From: CAVZBW01 sp963778465
GTDB lineage: Bacteria; Actinomycetota; Acidimicrobiia; Acidimicrobiales; RAAP-2
Assembly (NCBI GenBank): GCA_963778465.1
Contig: CAVZUK010000003.1
Location: 1,612,001-1,676,000, forward strand
DNA length: 64,000 nucleotides
Reading direction: 5' to 3'
The notes beneath the pieces were generated by a model that did no database searches, was not told where the DNA came from, and saw only the letters and a list, made by a program, of their open reading frames with translations. This document shows positions 1 to 8,853 of this stretch, piece by piece. The translations under genes and the position numbers were made by a program. The stretch's first letter is position 1; the number at the start of each line of letters is the position of its first letter.

Positions 1-1467
1 GACCTCTTCGATCTCCACCGTGGCGCCCGGTCGCACCACGATGCAGGGCAAGGGACGCTCGAGCCACTTCGGGTGGGGCACGGCGATCACGACGGCCTCG
101 GCGACGTCGGGCATCCCCATGATCGCCGCCTCCATCTCGACCGACGAGATCCACTCGCCCCCGGACTTGATGAGGTCCTTGGTCCGGTCCGCGATGACGA
201 AGTAACCGTCGGGCGAGCCGATCGCCACGTCGCCGGTGCGGAACCACCCGTCGTCCGTGAACTGCTCCTTGCCCATCCCGTGGACGTAGGAGTCGATCAC
301 CCAAGGCCCACGGACCCAAAGGTCGCCCATGGTCTCGCCGTCGGCCGGGACCTCGTTGTCCTCCAGGTCGCGGATGCTCACGCGGATGCCCGGCAACGGC
401 AGCCCGGCCTGGGTCAGGGCCACGTCCGTGACCCGATCCTCGGGCCAATCCCGCATCCGCTCCTGCGGCCAGGCCATGGAGGCCAGCGGGGACGTCTCGG
501 TCATGCCCCAGGCCTGGATCATCCGGATGCCGAACTCCTCGGACAAGCGGGCGATGAGGCTCCTTGGCGGCTGGCTGCCGCCGCACACGATGTGTCGGAG
601 ATCGGGGAGGGACATCCCCCTCGCCGCCAGCTCGTCGGCCATGGAGAGCCACACGGTCGGCACGCCCGCGGCGACGGACACCCGCTCCTCGACCATCAGG
701 TCCACGAAGGGTGCGGGCTCGAGGGGCCCGGCGAAGAACACCTGCTTCGCGCCGACGAGGGCGGCGGCGTAGGGCATCCCCCACGCGTTGGCGTGGAACA
801 TGGGCACCTGGGGGAGCACCGAGTCCCCCGGCCCGATCGACATCGCGGCGGCCGACGTCACGGCGAGCGCGTGGAGGAAGCTGGAGCGGTGGGTGTAGAG
901 CGCCCCCTTGGGGCTGCCCGTGGTTCCCGACGTGTAGCAGAGGCCCATCGGGGTGTCCTCGGCGATGTCGAGCCGGGCGTAGTCCTCGGGCCGGCCGGCG
1001 ATCAGCTCCTCGTAGGCGACGACGCCGGGCATCGACGTCGCCGGTGCCGATTCGTCGAGCACGACGACGTGTCGCACGCCGTCGAGTCGCGGCGCGATCT
1101 CCTCGATCATCGGAAAGAGGTCGGCGTCGACGAGCAGGGCGCGGTCGTCGGCGTCCTGGATGATGAAGGTGAGCTCGTCGGCCGAGAGCCGCACGTTGAG
1201 GGTGTGGAGCACCCTCCCGGTGCACGGGACCGCCAGGTAGGCCTCGAGGTGGCGGTAGCTGTTCCAGGCCAGGGTCGCCACCCTCTCGCCGCGCTCGAGA
1301 CCGAGACCGTCCAGGGCGTGCATCAGCTGGCGGGTTCGCCGACCGAAGTCGGCGTAGGTGTAGCGGTGGACCTCGCCGCTGGGAAGGCGGCTCACGATCT
1401 CCGCGTACGGGGAGTGGCTCGGGCCCGAGTCGAGCATCATCCATGCGTTGAGCGGGTCGGTCATCAT
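1..1467 (-). CDS. Long-chain acyl-CoA synthetase (AMP-forming), 3' end cut by window edge
   Basis: Activates a fatty or other carboxylic acid to its acyl-CoA through an acyl-adenylate. 489 codons are present and the frame stays open to base 1, so the C-terminal lid domain with the catalytic lysine lies outside the window. The ATP-binding P-loop TSGTTGSPKG is at residues 179-188. An A5-type YGMTE-like motif appears as WGMTET, and the later GWFRTGD motif is present. The start is the first of two adjacent ATG codons (MMTDPLN). It is the medium/long-chain FadD type; the substrate cannot be told. It lies 62 bp downstream of the PHA synthase gene on the same strand, so the two may be co-transcribed. 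Confidence 0.9.
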   Translation of the reverse strand, partial: MMTDPLNAWMMLDSGPSHSPYAEIVSRLPSGEVHRYTYADFGRRTRQLMHALDGLGLERGERVATLAWNSYRHLEAYLAVPCTGRVLHTLNVRLSADELTFIIQDADDRALLVDADLFPMIEEIAPRLDGVRHVVVLDESAPATSMPGVVAYEELIAGRPEDYARLDIAEDTPMGLCYTSGTTGSPKGALYTHRSSFLHALAVTSAAAMSIGPGDSVLPQVPMFHANAWGMPYAAALVGAKQVFFAGPLEPAPFVDLMVEERVSVAAGVPTVWLSMADELAARGMSLPDLRHIVCGGSQPPRSLIARLSEEFGIRMIQAWGMTETSPLASMAWPQERMRDWPEDRVTDVALTQAGLPLPGIRVSIRDLEDNEVPADGETMGDLWVRGPWVIDSYVHGMGKEQFTDDGWFRTGDVAIGSPDGYFVIADRTKDLIKSGGEWISSVEMEAAIMGMPDVAEAVVIAVPHPKWLERPLPCIVVRPGATVEIEEV

Positions 1468-1529
1468 GGGAGTCGTTCCAGGTCCGGGTGGGACGCGACG
1501 CTAGCGCGCCACCGTTCGGGCTCCGGGCT

Positions 1530-3194
1530 TCAACCGTTCCGCACGTAGCTGCCGGGCGCCGCCTCGTTGGGGGGGTAGGCGCGGCTCCCGAGGGACGAGG
1601 GGGCCTTGCGCTCCCCGCCGGCGCGGGGCGCCTGCCATTCCGCCCATCGTTCCCACCAGACGCCCTGTTGCTCGCTCGACTCGGCGAGCCACTCGTCGGG
1701 ATCGTCGACGGGCTCGGGGCCCGTCGCGATCGTCATCTTGGGGGTCCCCGGGGGGCTGACCAGGCTCTGGATGTGGCCGGAGGAGGACAGGACGAACTCC
1801 TTGGTGCCCCCGAGCAGGCGGGTGGTGGCGTACGAGGCGCGCCACGGCACCAGGTGGTCCGTGCGCGCCCCCACCACCATGGAGTCGCAATCGACCTTCT
1901 GCAGGTCGATGGGCGATCCGAGCAGCTTCATCTCGGACCGTGCCATCGAGTTGTGCAGGAACATGTCGAGAAAGTCGGCGTGCAGCGCCGCCGGGATCGC
2001 CGTCCCGTCCGAGTTCCACGCGAGCACGTCGAAACGGGGCGGCTCGTCTCCCATCAGGTTGTTGCGGACCCAGTAGTTCCAGACGAGGTCGTTCGGCCGC
2101 AGGAAGGAGAAGAGCGCCCCGAGGGCGACCCGGTCGAGCACGCCCGCACCCTTGGACTTGGCGAGCGCCTGGTCCACCAGGCGGCGAGTCCCGAACATGC
2201 CGATCATGGCCCGCACGTCGTAGTCCAGGTGGGTGACCGCGAACGTCGCCGAGCGCACCAGGGGATCGGAGGTCCAGGCCAGGTGGCCCAGCAACGCGGC
2301 GGTCGTGATGCCTCCGGCGCAGGCCCCCACGGTGCTCACCCCGTCGCTGCTCGCGATGTCGTTCGCCGTGCGCACGGCATCGCCGAGGGCGTCGACGTAG
2401 GTGCCGAGCCCCCATCCGGACTGCTCGGGGGTGGGATTGCGCCAACTCACCGCGAAGACCTGGAAGCCCCGGTCCCTCGCGTACTCGATGAAGCTGCGAC
2501 CGGGCGCCAGGTCCATGACGTAGTACTTGTTGATCTGCGGGGGGACCACCACGACGGGGCGCGCCCGCACGGCCGGCGTGCTCGGGTTGTACTGCAGGAG
2601 CTCGTACACCTCGTTGGCGTGCACCACGGCTCCGGGCGTCGTGGCGAGGGTCTTGCCGACCTCGAAGGCCCCGGGGGCGATCGACCGGGGCAACCCGTTG
2701 TTGGTGGTGACGTCCAGGCCGAAGTTCCGCAACCCCCGCACCATGCTCTTGCCCGCCGTCTCCCAGGCCCGCTCGAGTGCGTCGGGGTTGAGGAGCGGCT
2801 GGTTGGTCGGGGCCGCGGTGGAGGTGAGGAGCGAGGCGGCGAAGCGGGCCCGCTCCTCGGTCCTCCAATCGAGGTCGGCGTCCTCCACGAGCCGCTCGAC
2901 GGTCTCGCCCCACGCGAGGTAGGTCTGCATCAGGCGGTGGTAGAAGGGGTGCTCGCTCCACGCCCGGTTGCTGAACCTCCAGTCGCGTGGCTTGGGAGCG
3001 ACCGACGACTTGCCGAGGGCGATCTTGAGGCATTCGAAGCCCAGCTCCGCCAGCCGACCAGGGGCGTAGCTGGTCGCCGTCCGGGCCGCCACCTTGCCCA
3101 GGGCGTCCACGAGTCCCAGAGGGTCGATGCCCCCGAGGTCGACGCTTTCGTCGATCGCGGGCTCGGCTCGGTCTCGCTCCACCATCTCCGGCAT
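1530..3194 (-). CDS. phaC: Poly(3-hydroxyalkanoate) synthase PhaC, class I/II-like
   Basis: Polymerises 3-hydroxyacyl-CoA into polyhydroxyalkanoate storage polymer at the granule surface. The 554-residue protein has the N-terminal PhaC domain followed by an alpha/beta-hydrolase core. The lipase-like box is GACAGG with the catalytic cysteine at 292 in place of the serine of true lipases. The other triad members fit D446 (ARTDHLVPW) and H474 (SSGHIQS). Single-chain length fits class I/II, not the shorter class III PhaC that needs PhaE. The ATG at 3194 was chosen over an upstream in-frame start because GAAGAGG lies about 7 nt before it and the extra N-terminal residues do not look coding. An XRE regulator is divergent. 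No phaA or phaB is in the window. Confidence 0.92.
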   Translation of the reverse strand: MPEMVERDRAEPAIDESVDLGGIDPLGLVDALGKVAARTATSYAPGRLAELGFECLKIALGKSSVAPKPRDWRFSNRAWSEHPFYHRLMQTYLAWGETVERLVEDADLDWRTEERARFAASLLTSTAAPTNQPLLNPDALERAWETAGKSMVRGLRNFGLDVTTNNGLPRSIAPGAFEVGKTLATTPGAVVHANEVYELLQYNPSTPAVRARPVVVVPPQINKYYVMDLAPGRSFIEYARDRGFQVFAVSWRNPTPEQSGWGLGTYVDALGDAVRTANDIASSDGVSTVGACAGGITTAALLGHLAWTSDPLVRSATFAVTHLDYDVRAMIGMFGTRRLVDQALAKSKGAGVLDRVALGALFSFLRPNDLVWNYWVRNNLMGDEPPRFDVLAWNSDGTAIPAALHADFLDMFLHNSMARSEMKLLGSPIDLQKVDCDSMVVGARTDHLVPWRASYATTRLLGGTKEFVLSSSGHIQSLVSPPGTPKMTIATGPEPVDDPDEWLAESSEQQGVWWERWAEWQAPRAGGERKAPSSLGSRAYPPNEAAPGSYVRNG

Positions 3195-3385
3195 GGGCAA
3201 ACCTCTTCGGTCGCGATCCGCTCTCTCCGGCGGCCCTCCAGTGCACGCTCTTGCGATAGGGCCATTTACCACTGCGGCACCCGTTGCCGTCAATGGTTGT
3301 GGGCCATCGTTCTCCGTCTTGTCATATAGGCGTCCCCGAGGGACGCGGCGAGACCGGACCGCCGCGTCGGCGGGGCGGCCACCGG

Positions 3386-3391
3386 TAGATT
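3386..3391 (+). promoter_or_regulatory. Putative -10 box (TAGATT) for leaderless XRE gene
   Basis: TAGATT ends 7 nt before the GTG start at 3399 and no Shine-Dalgarno sequence intervenes, which fits a leaderless transcript. The 204-bp divergent region to phaC (3195-3398) should also hold the phaC promoter; no clear operator repeat was seen. Confidence 0.4.
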
Positions 3392-3398
3392 CGGGCGG

Positions 3399-3821
3399 GT
3401 GGTCGACGGCGACGATCCTGCGGCCGACGGGGGAGGACCGCTGGGCGCCTTCGGGGGCTACCTGAGGACTCAGCGGGAGCTGGCCCAGCTGAGCCTGCGG
3501 CAGCTCGCGGAGCTCACCCGGATCTCCAACCCCTATCTGAGCCAGATCGAGCGGGGCCTCCACCAGCCCTCCGTGGCAGTGATCAAGGCGCTCGCGCAGG
3601 CCCTCAACCTCTCGGCCGAGGAGCTCCTGGCACAGGCGGCAGGGCTGGGGGGGACGTCGGGGAAGCGCCAGAGCGTCGAGAGCGCCGTCCGCACCGACCA
3701 GCGCCTGAGCGCCTCCCAGAAGCGAGCCCTGATCGCGGTGTACCGCTCGATGGTCGAGGCATCCGAGGTACCTGCTCAGGGGGCCTCCGGCCCGGGGCCC
3801 TCGTCCGACGATTTAGCCTGA
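3399..3821 (+). CDS. XRE-family helix-turn-helix transcriptional regulator
   Basis: A 140-residue DNA-binding protein. The HTH_3/XRE domain covers about residues 18-75, with the recognition-helix region ISNPYLSQIERG typical of the family and a following Leu/Ala-rich helix. The C-terminal half, about 65 residues, is charged with no recognised ligand domain. The GTG start sits behind a TANNNT box without a ribosome-binding site. Divergent placement next to phaC suggests it controls PHA synthesis or granule formation; this is inference from position only. It ends 5 bp before the methylmalonyl-CoA mutase start, so the two probably form one transcript. Confidence 0.88.
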   Translation: MVDGDDPAADGGGPLGAFGGYLRTQRELAQLSLRQLAELTRISNPYLSQIERGLHQPSVAVIKALAQALNLSAEELLAQAAGLGGTSGKRQSVESAVRTDQRLSASQKRALIAVYRSMVEASEVPAQGASGPGPSSDDLA

Positions 3822-3826
3822 GGCTC

Positions 3827-5425
3827 GTGGCCAGCGCGACGAAACCGGAAGGCGAGCACCGCACCGACTCGGGAATCGAGATCCGGGCGGTCTACGGACC
3901 CGAGACCCTCGAGGGCTGGCAACCGGCCGAGAGGCTGGGGGAGCCCGGGCGGTACCCGTACACCCGGGGGATCCACCCCGACATGTACCGGAGCCGGCTG
4001 TGGACCATGCGCCAGTACGCCGGGTTCGGGACGGCGGAGTCCACCAACGAGCGGTTCAAGTTCCTCCTGGACGCCGGCCAGACCGGCCTGTCGTGCGCCT
4101 TCGACCTCCCCACCCAGATGGGGTACGACTCCGACCATTCCCGCGCCGAGGGAGAGGTGGGCAAGGTCGGCGTCGCCATCGACTCCCTGGGCGACATGCG
4201 GCTCCTGCTGGCCGACCTGCCGCTCGACACGGTCACCACGTCGATGACGATCAACGCCACGGCGGCCATCCTGCTCCTGCTCTACCAGCTGGTCGCCGAG
4301 GAGCAGGGCGTCCCGGGCACCGCTCTCGGGGGCACGATCCAAAACGACATCTTGAAGGAGTACGTGGCCCGCGGGACCTACGTCTACCCCCCGCGCCCGT
4401 CCATGCGGCTCATCGTCGACACCTTCGCCTACTGCGCGAAGGAGCTGCCCAACTGGAACACGATCTCGATCTCGGGCTACCACATCCGGGAGGCGGGTTC
4501 GACGGCCGTCCAGGAGATCGCCTTCACGCTCGCCAACGGCATCGCCTACGTCGAGGCGGCGCTGGCCGCCGGGCTCGAGGTGGACGGCTTCGCTCCCCGG
4601 CTGTCCTTCTTCTGGAACGCCCACAACAACCTCTTCGAGGAGATCGCCAAGTACCGCGCGGCCCGGCGGATGTGGGCCCGCATCATGACCGAGCGCTTCG
4701 GAGCCAAGGACGAACGTTCGACCAAGCTGCGCTTCCACACCCAGACGGGGGGCTCCACGCTGACCGCGCAGCAGCCGGAGAACAACATCGTCCGCGTGAC
4801 CGTGCAGGCCCTGGCGGCGGCGCTCGGAGGCACGCAGAGCCTCCACACCAACAGCTACGACGAAGCACTCGGCCTCCCCACGGAGAGGGCAGTCAAGGTC
4901 GCGCTGCGGACCCAGCAGATCGTCGGGTACGAGTCGGGCATCGTCGACACGGTCGACCCTCTCGCCGGGTCGTACTTCGTCGAATCGCTCACCGACGAGG
5001 TCGAGCGGCTCGCATGGGAGTACCTGGATCGCATCGACGCGATGGGCGGTGCCGTCTCCGCCATCGAGTCGCAGTTCATGCAGGACGAGATCGAGCGGGC
5101 CGCCTACGCCTACGCCAAGGCCGTCGACGACGAGGAGAAGATCGTCGTCGGGGTCAACCGGTTCGGCGACGCAGGGGTCGAGCCGGCCGAGGTCTTCCCG
5201 ATCGACCCCAGCCTCCAGCAGTCGCAGGTGGAGCGGGTGCGGCGGGTCCGGGCGGAACGGGACCAGGCGTCGGTCGACGCCGCCCTGGAGGAGGTGCGGG
5301 CCGCGGCGCGTGGCACCCAGAACGTGCTGGTGCCGATGAAGGAGGCGCTCCGCCGCATGGCGACCCTGGGCGAGGTTTCCGACGTCTTGCGCGACGTGTT
5401 CGGTGTGTACCACCCGGGCCATTGA
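3827..5425 (+). CDS. Methylmalonyl-CoA mutase large (catalytic) subunit, B12 domain on a separate chain
   Basis: Catalyses adenosylcobalamin-dependent interconversion of (R)-methylmalonyl-CoA and succinyl-CoA. The 532-residue protein is the TIM-barrel catalytic part only and lacks the C-terminal DxHxxG cobalamin domain, so a separate small subunit is needed; none is in this window. Residues that separate family members match methylmalonyl-CoA mutase: by motif alignment Y64 (RQYAGF) equals Tyr89 and R182 (EYVARG) equals Arg207 of the Propionibacterium enzyme, while isobutyryl-CoA mutase has Phe/Gln there. The Y218-H219 pair is also kept. With the carboxylase alpha subunit at 6990-8774 it suggests a propionyl-CoA to succinyl-CoA route, linked by context to PHA metabolism. 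Confidence 0.9.
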   Translation: MASATKPEGEHRTDSGIEIRAVYGPETLEGWQPAERLGEPGRYPYTRGIHPDMYRSRLWTMRQYAGFGTAESTNERFKFLLDAGQTGLSCAFDLPTQMGYDSDHSRAEGEVGKVGVAIDSLGDMRLLLADLPLDTVTTSMTINATAAILLLLYQLVAEEQGVPGTALGGTIQNDILKEYVARGTYVYPPRPSMRLIVDTFAYCAKELPNWNTISISGYHIREAGSTAVQEIAFTLANGIAYVEAALAAGLEVDGFAPRLSFFWNAHNNLFEEIAKYRAARRMWARIMTERFGAKDERSTKLRFHTQTGGSTLTAQQPENNIVRVTVQALAAALGGTQSLHTNSYDEALGLPTERAVKVALRTQQIVGYESGIVDTVDPLAGSYFVESLTDEVERLAWEYLDRIDAMGGAVSAIESQFMQDEIERAAYAYAKAVDDEEKIVVGVNRFGDAGVEPAEVFPIDPSLQQSQVERVRRVRAERDQASVDAALEEVRAAARGTQNVLVPMKEALRRMATLGEVSDVLRDVFGVYHPGH

Positions 5426-5445
5426 TCAACCCCGGCCAGTTGATC
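5424..5445. terminator. Hairpin between convergent mutase and ABM genes
   Basis: A perfect 7-bp inverted repeat, GATCAAC and GTTGATC, with an 8-nt loop starts at the stop codon of the mutase gene and lies between two convergent genes. There is no U-tract, so it is only a candidate terminator. Confidence 0.35.
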
Positions 5446-5486
5446 GCACCCGGATCGCGCGGGCCAGTGACCGCCTCGGCGCCCGG

Positions 5487-5789
5487 CTACGACGTCTCGA
5501 GGTCGATCTCCCGGTAGTGCTCGACCACGGGGAAGGGCTCGTAGAAGTGATGGAGCAGCCGGCGCCATTCCTGGTACGCGGGTGAGTTGCGAAAGCCCTT
5601 GGTGTGGTCCTCGAGGCGCTCCCACTCGACCAGGAGCAGGTATCGCCCCGTCTGCTCCGCGCAGCGCAAGAGCCGGAGCCCGAGGAACCCCGGACTGGCG
5701 GCGATCAGGGGGCGCGCCCGGGCGAAGGCGGATTCGAAGCTCGCCACCCCGTCTGGCGCCACCTCCAGCACGGCGTGCTCGACGATCAT
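5487..5789 (-). CDS. Antibiotic biosynthesis monooxygenase (ABM) domain protein
   Basis: A 100-residue single-domain protein of the dimeric alpha-beta barrel (ABM) superfamily. It starts MIVEHAVLEV, carries the usual LLRCAEQTGRYLLLVEW strand and ends with the EHYREIDL segment. Members include quinol monooxygenases, heme-degrading IsdG-like proteins and many of unknown role, so the reaction cannot be assigned. It is downstream of the M20 amidohydrolase on the same strand with a gap of 37 bp and may belong to that operon. Confidence 0.8.
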   Translation of the reverse strand: MIVEHAVLEVAPDGVASFESAFARARPLIAASPGFLGLRLLRCAEQTGRYLLLVEWERLEDHTKGFRNSPAYQEWRRLLHHFYEPFPVVEHYREIDLETS

Positions 5790-5826
5790 CGTGGGCCGCC
5801 CGACCGCGGAGCTCGGCCGGCGGGGC

Positions 5827-6993
5827 TCAGCCGGCCTCGAACGTGAGGCCGGCGAGCAGGCGTCGCCGTAGTCCGGGGTCGGTTGCCGCGTCGATCGCCG
5901 TCCAGGCCATGGCCACGGCCGCGTCGCGGATGGCGGCGTCGGCGGATGCGGTGACGCAGGCGGCCGCGAACTCCGGCTGGTGGTTGACCGCCCCTCCGGA
6001 CTCGATCGCCATCAGGGGATGGATGGTCGGATGGACCAGGGAGACGTTGGCCATGTCCGTCGAGAGGGTGGGCAGGGCAGCGCCCTCGTCGTCCAGCTCG
6101 AAGCGACGACCGAGGTCCTCGGCGTTGCCCCGGTAGGCGGCGAGCAGTCCCTCGTCGGACACCATGTGGCTGTAGGGACGGCCGATGGGCAGGATCTCGA
6201 GCTCGGCTCCAGAGGCCAGGGCCCCGGCCTCGAAGCAACGCCGCAAGCGCGGCTCGAGGATGTCGAGGTCCTCGGCGGTGGCGGCGCGCTGCATGAACCG
6301 CCCGGCCACGTGGCTCGGGATCACGTTCGAGGCCCCCCCGGCGGAGGTGACGACGCCGTGGGCCTGATCGCCGGGACGGAATTGCTGGCGCAGGAGGCCG
6401 ATGGCCACCTGGGCGACGGTCATGGCATCGGACGCGTTGACCCCCTGCCAGGGAGCGGCGGAGGCGTGGGCCTCCTTGCCCCGGTACTCGACGTCGAATT
6501 GGGACACGGCGAGGCATCGGCCCCGCAGCCGCTCTTGTGACCAGGGGTGGACCATCATCGCGGCGTGGACGCCGGCAAAGGCGCCACCCTCGAGGAGCAC
6601 CACCTTGCCGCCACCGAGCTCCTCGGCCGGCGTGCCCACGACGCGCACCGTGAGGCCCGCGTCGTCCGCCACCCTCGCCAGCGCGAGGCCCGCCCCCACG
6701 GCGCTCGCGGCGATGACGTTGTGCCCGCAGGCGTGGCCGACCTCGGGGAGCGCGTCGTACTCGGCGCAGATGGCGACGACGAGGTCGCCCGAACCGCGTT
6801 GCGCGACGAAGGCCGTCTCGAGCTCGCACACGCCGGCCTGGACGTCGAAGCCCGCGTCGGACAGCACGGAGGCCGTCCAACGGGAGGATTGGTGCTCCTC
6901 GAAGGCGGTCTCGGGATGGGCGTGGATGCGGTGGCTCAGATCGATCAGGTCGTCGAGGTGACCCTCGACCTCGGCTCTGGCCGCGTCCTTCAC
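5827..6993 (-). CDS. M20 family metallopeptidase / amidohydrolase
   Basis: A zinc-dependent hydrolase of the M20D group (AbgB/HipO-like), which cleaves N-acyl or aminobenzoyl amino acid amides. 388 residues. The metal-ligand region HACGHN is at 87-92, the preceding acidic residue lies in AEYDALPEVG, and the catalytic EE pair in TPAEELGGG is at 124-125. The dimerisation domain starts around GKEAHASAAPW. The GTG start at 6993 overlaps the stop codon of the upstream carboxylase gene as GTGA, so translation is probably coupled. The substrate is unknown, and a functional link with the carboxylase is not obvious beyond the operon. Confidence 0.85.
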   Translation of the reverse strand: MKDAARAEVEGHLDDLIDLSHRIHAHPETAFEEHQSSRWTASVLSDAGFDVQAGVCELETAFVAQRGSGDLVVAICAEYDALPEVGHACGHNVIAASAVGAGLALARVADDAGLTVRVVGTPAEELGGGKVVLLEGGAFAGVHAAMMVHPWSQERLRGRCLAVSQFDVEYRGKEAHASAAPWQGVNASDAMTVAQVAIGLLRQQFRPGDQAHGVVTSAGGASNVIPSHVAGRFMQRAATAEDLDILEPRLRRCFEAGALASGAELEILPIGRPYSHMVSDEGLLAAYRGNAEDLGRRFELDDEGAALPTLSTDMANVSLVHPTIHPLMAIESGGAVNHQPEFAAACVTASADAAIRDAAVAMAWTAIDAATDPGLRRRLLAGLTFEAG

Positions 6994-8774
6994 TCGATGA
7001 CGGCGACCACGTCGCCGCTCCCCACGGAGTCCCCCGCAGCGACCCTGATCTCGGCGACGACGCCGGCGCGCTCCGCGTTGACCGAGTTCTCCATCTTCAT
7101 GGCCTCGAGGATGCAGACGGTCTGGCCGGACTCGACCTGGTCGCCGACGGCCACGAGGACCTTGACGATGGTTCCCTGCATGGGCACGGTCACCGAGCCC
7201 GATGCGACCCCACTCTGCAGTGTCGCCGAACCCCTCGAGGCCTGCGCCTTCTTCCTCGGCGTACCGGACACGGCAGGGCCGGACCCACCGGCGACGTCGG
7301 GCACCCACAGCTTGACCGAGTAGCGGCGACCGTCGACCTCCGCCGTCACCTCCCGCAGGACCCGCTCCACCGGTTCCGACTCGTCGGGAGAGGGAGGCGC
7401 GACCGGCGCGACCGCCTCGGCGCTGATGCCCGAGAGATCGACCTTCTCCTCGACCCAGCGGGTCGAGTGGCGGGCCTCGACGAAGGCGGGCTCCGAGAGG
7501 ATCGCCACGTCGGCGGGGATGGTGGTGGCCACGCCCTCGATCCGGGTCTCCTCGAGGGCTCGCAGCATGCGCCGGCGCGCCGCCTCGCGGTCCCCGGCCC
7601 ACACGACCAGCTTGGCCACCAGGTTGTCGTAGTACTGGCTCACGATGTCGCCGGGCGCGTAGCCCGCGTCGAGCCGGACGCCGGGTCCGGAGGGCTGGTC
7701 GAAGCGGGTGATCAGCCCCGGCGAGGGCACGAAGCGACCTCCGGCCGGGTCCTCGGCGTTGATCCGGACCTCGATCGCGTGTCCGAGTCGCCGGACCTCC
7801 TCCTGGCTCATGCCGAGCGGCTCGCCGGACGCGATCGAGATCTGCCAGGCGACGAGGTCGAGACCCGTCACGAGCTCCGTGACGGGGTGTTCCACCTGGA
7901 GGCGCGTGTTCATCTCGAGGAAGTAGAACTCCCCCTCTTGGAACAAGAACTCCACGGTGCCGGCGTTCTCGTAGCCGCACGCCTTGGTGACCCGGACGGC
8001 CGCCTCACCCATGGCCTGGCGGATGTCGTCGGGGAACTCGGGAGCCGGGGTCTCCTCGATGAGCTTCTGGTGACGGCGCTGCGCAGTGCAGTCACGTTCG
8101 CCGAGCCACAACGCGTTGCCGTGGCTGTCGGCCATGACCTGCATCTCGATGTGCCGGGGCCACGTGAGGTAGCGCTCCACGTAGACCTCGGGCCTCCCGA
8201 AGTAGGCCTGGGCCTCGCGCTGGGCCGACGCGAGCGCTTCGGCGGCCTCCCCGGCGGCGGCCACGAGCTTCATCCCGCGGCCTCCGCCGCCGAAGGCCGC
8301 CTTGATGGCGACGGGCCACCCGTACCCCTCGCCGAAGGCCACGACCTCGTCGGGAGAGTCGATCGCCTCCGAGCGCCCGGGCACCCCGGCCACGCCGGCT
8401 GCCTCGGCCGCCAGCCGGGAGCTGATCTTGTCGCCCATGATCTCGATGGCCTCGGGCGGGGGGCCGATGAACGTCACGCCGCGTTCGGTGATCGCCCGGG
8501 CGAAGTCGGCGTTCTCCGAGAAGAACCCGTAGCCGGGGTGGACGGCGTCGGCGCCGCTGTCCTCGATGGCTCGGAGGATGGCGGCCGTGTTGAGATAGCT
8601 GTCGGCGGGCCGGGCCCCGCCGATGGCATAGGCCTCGCCGGCCATGCGCACGTGGAGCGCTTCGCGGTCGAGCTCCGAGTAGACGGCCACCGTGTCGATC
8701 CCGAGCTCGCGGCAGGTCCGGATCACCCGGACGGCGATCTCTCCCCGGTTCGCGATGAGGATCTTGTGGAGCAC
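6990..8774 (-). CDS. Acetyl-/propionyl-CoA carboxylase alpha subunit (biotin carboxylase plus BCCP)
   Basis: Carboxylates biotin with bicarbonate and ATP and carries the carboxybiotin to a separate carboxyltransferase beta subunit, which is not in this window. 594 residues, the size of actinobacterial AccA3/PccA. Order: biotin carboxylase N-domain beginning ILIANRGEIAVRV, ATP-grasp with a glycine-rich loop (FGGGGRGMK), the C-terminal carboxylase domain with EHPVTELVTG and VRINAEDP, a variable linker, and the biotinyl domain with EAMKMENS; the biotinylated lysine is K560. The GTG start at 8774 has GGAGAAAGG about 7 nt upstream; the longer open frame adds unconvincing residues. BirA, its modifying enzyme, is divergent. 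Confidence 0.93.
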   Translation of the reverse strand: MLHKILIANRGEIAVRVIRTCRELGIDTVAVYSELDREALHVRMAGEAYAIGGARPADSYLNTAAILRAIEDSGADAVHPGYGFFSENADFARAITERGVTFIGPPPEAIEIMGDKISSRLAAEAAGVAGVPGRSEAIDSPDEVVAFGEGYGWPVAIKAAFGGGGRGMKLVAAAGEAAEALASAQREAQAYFGRPEVYVERYLTWPRHIEMQVMADSHGNALWLGERDCTAQRRHQKLIEETPAPEFPDDIRQAMGEAAVRVTKACGYENAGTVEFLFQEGEFYFLEMNTRLQVEHPVTELVTGLDLVAWQISIASGEPLGMSQEEVRRLGHAIEVRINAEDPAGGRFVPSPGLITRFDQPSGPGVRLDAGYAPGDIVSQYYDNLVAKLVVWAGDREAARRRMLRALEETRIEGVATTIPADVAILSEPAFVEARHSTRWVEEKVDLSGISAEAVAPVAPPSPDESEPVERVLREVTAEVDGRRYSVKLWVPDVAGGSGPAVSGTPRKKAQASRGSATLQSGVASGSVTVPMQGTIVKVLVAVGDQVESGQTVCILEAMKMENSVNAERAGVVAEIRVAAGDSVGSGDVVAVIE

Positions 8775-8840
8775 GCTGCGCCTTTCTCCATTCTCCGGTG
8801 ACGTCGGTGCCGTCGGTGGGCACCACACTGGCACGGGCCA

Positions 8841-8846
8841 TAGGGT
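8841..8846 (+). promoter_or_regulatory. Putative -10 box (TAGGGT) for leaderless birA
   Basis: TAGGGT lies 7 nt before the birA ATG. The 16 bases from the box to the start codon, TAGGGTCGACGCCATG, differ by one base from the same stretch in front of kgd/sucA at 61640. Confidence 0.5.
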
Positions 8847-8853
8847 CGACGCC

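Noticed and set aside
3827..5425. Isobutyryl-CoA or 2-hydroxyisobutyryl-CoA mutase
   Set aside because: Residues aligned with Tyr89 and Arg207 are Tyr64 and Arg182; the other mutases have Phe/Ile and Gln there.
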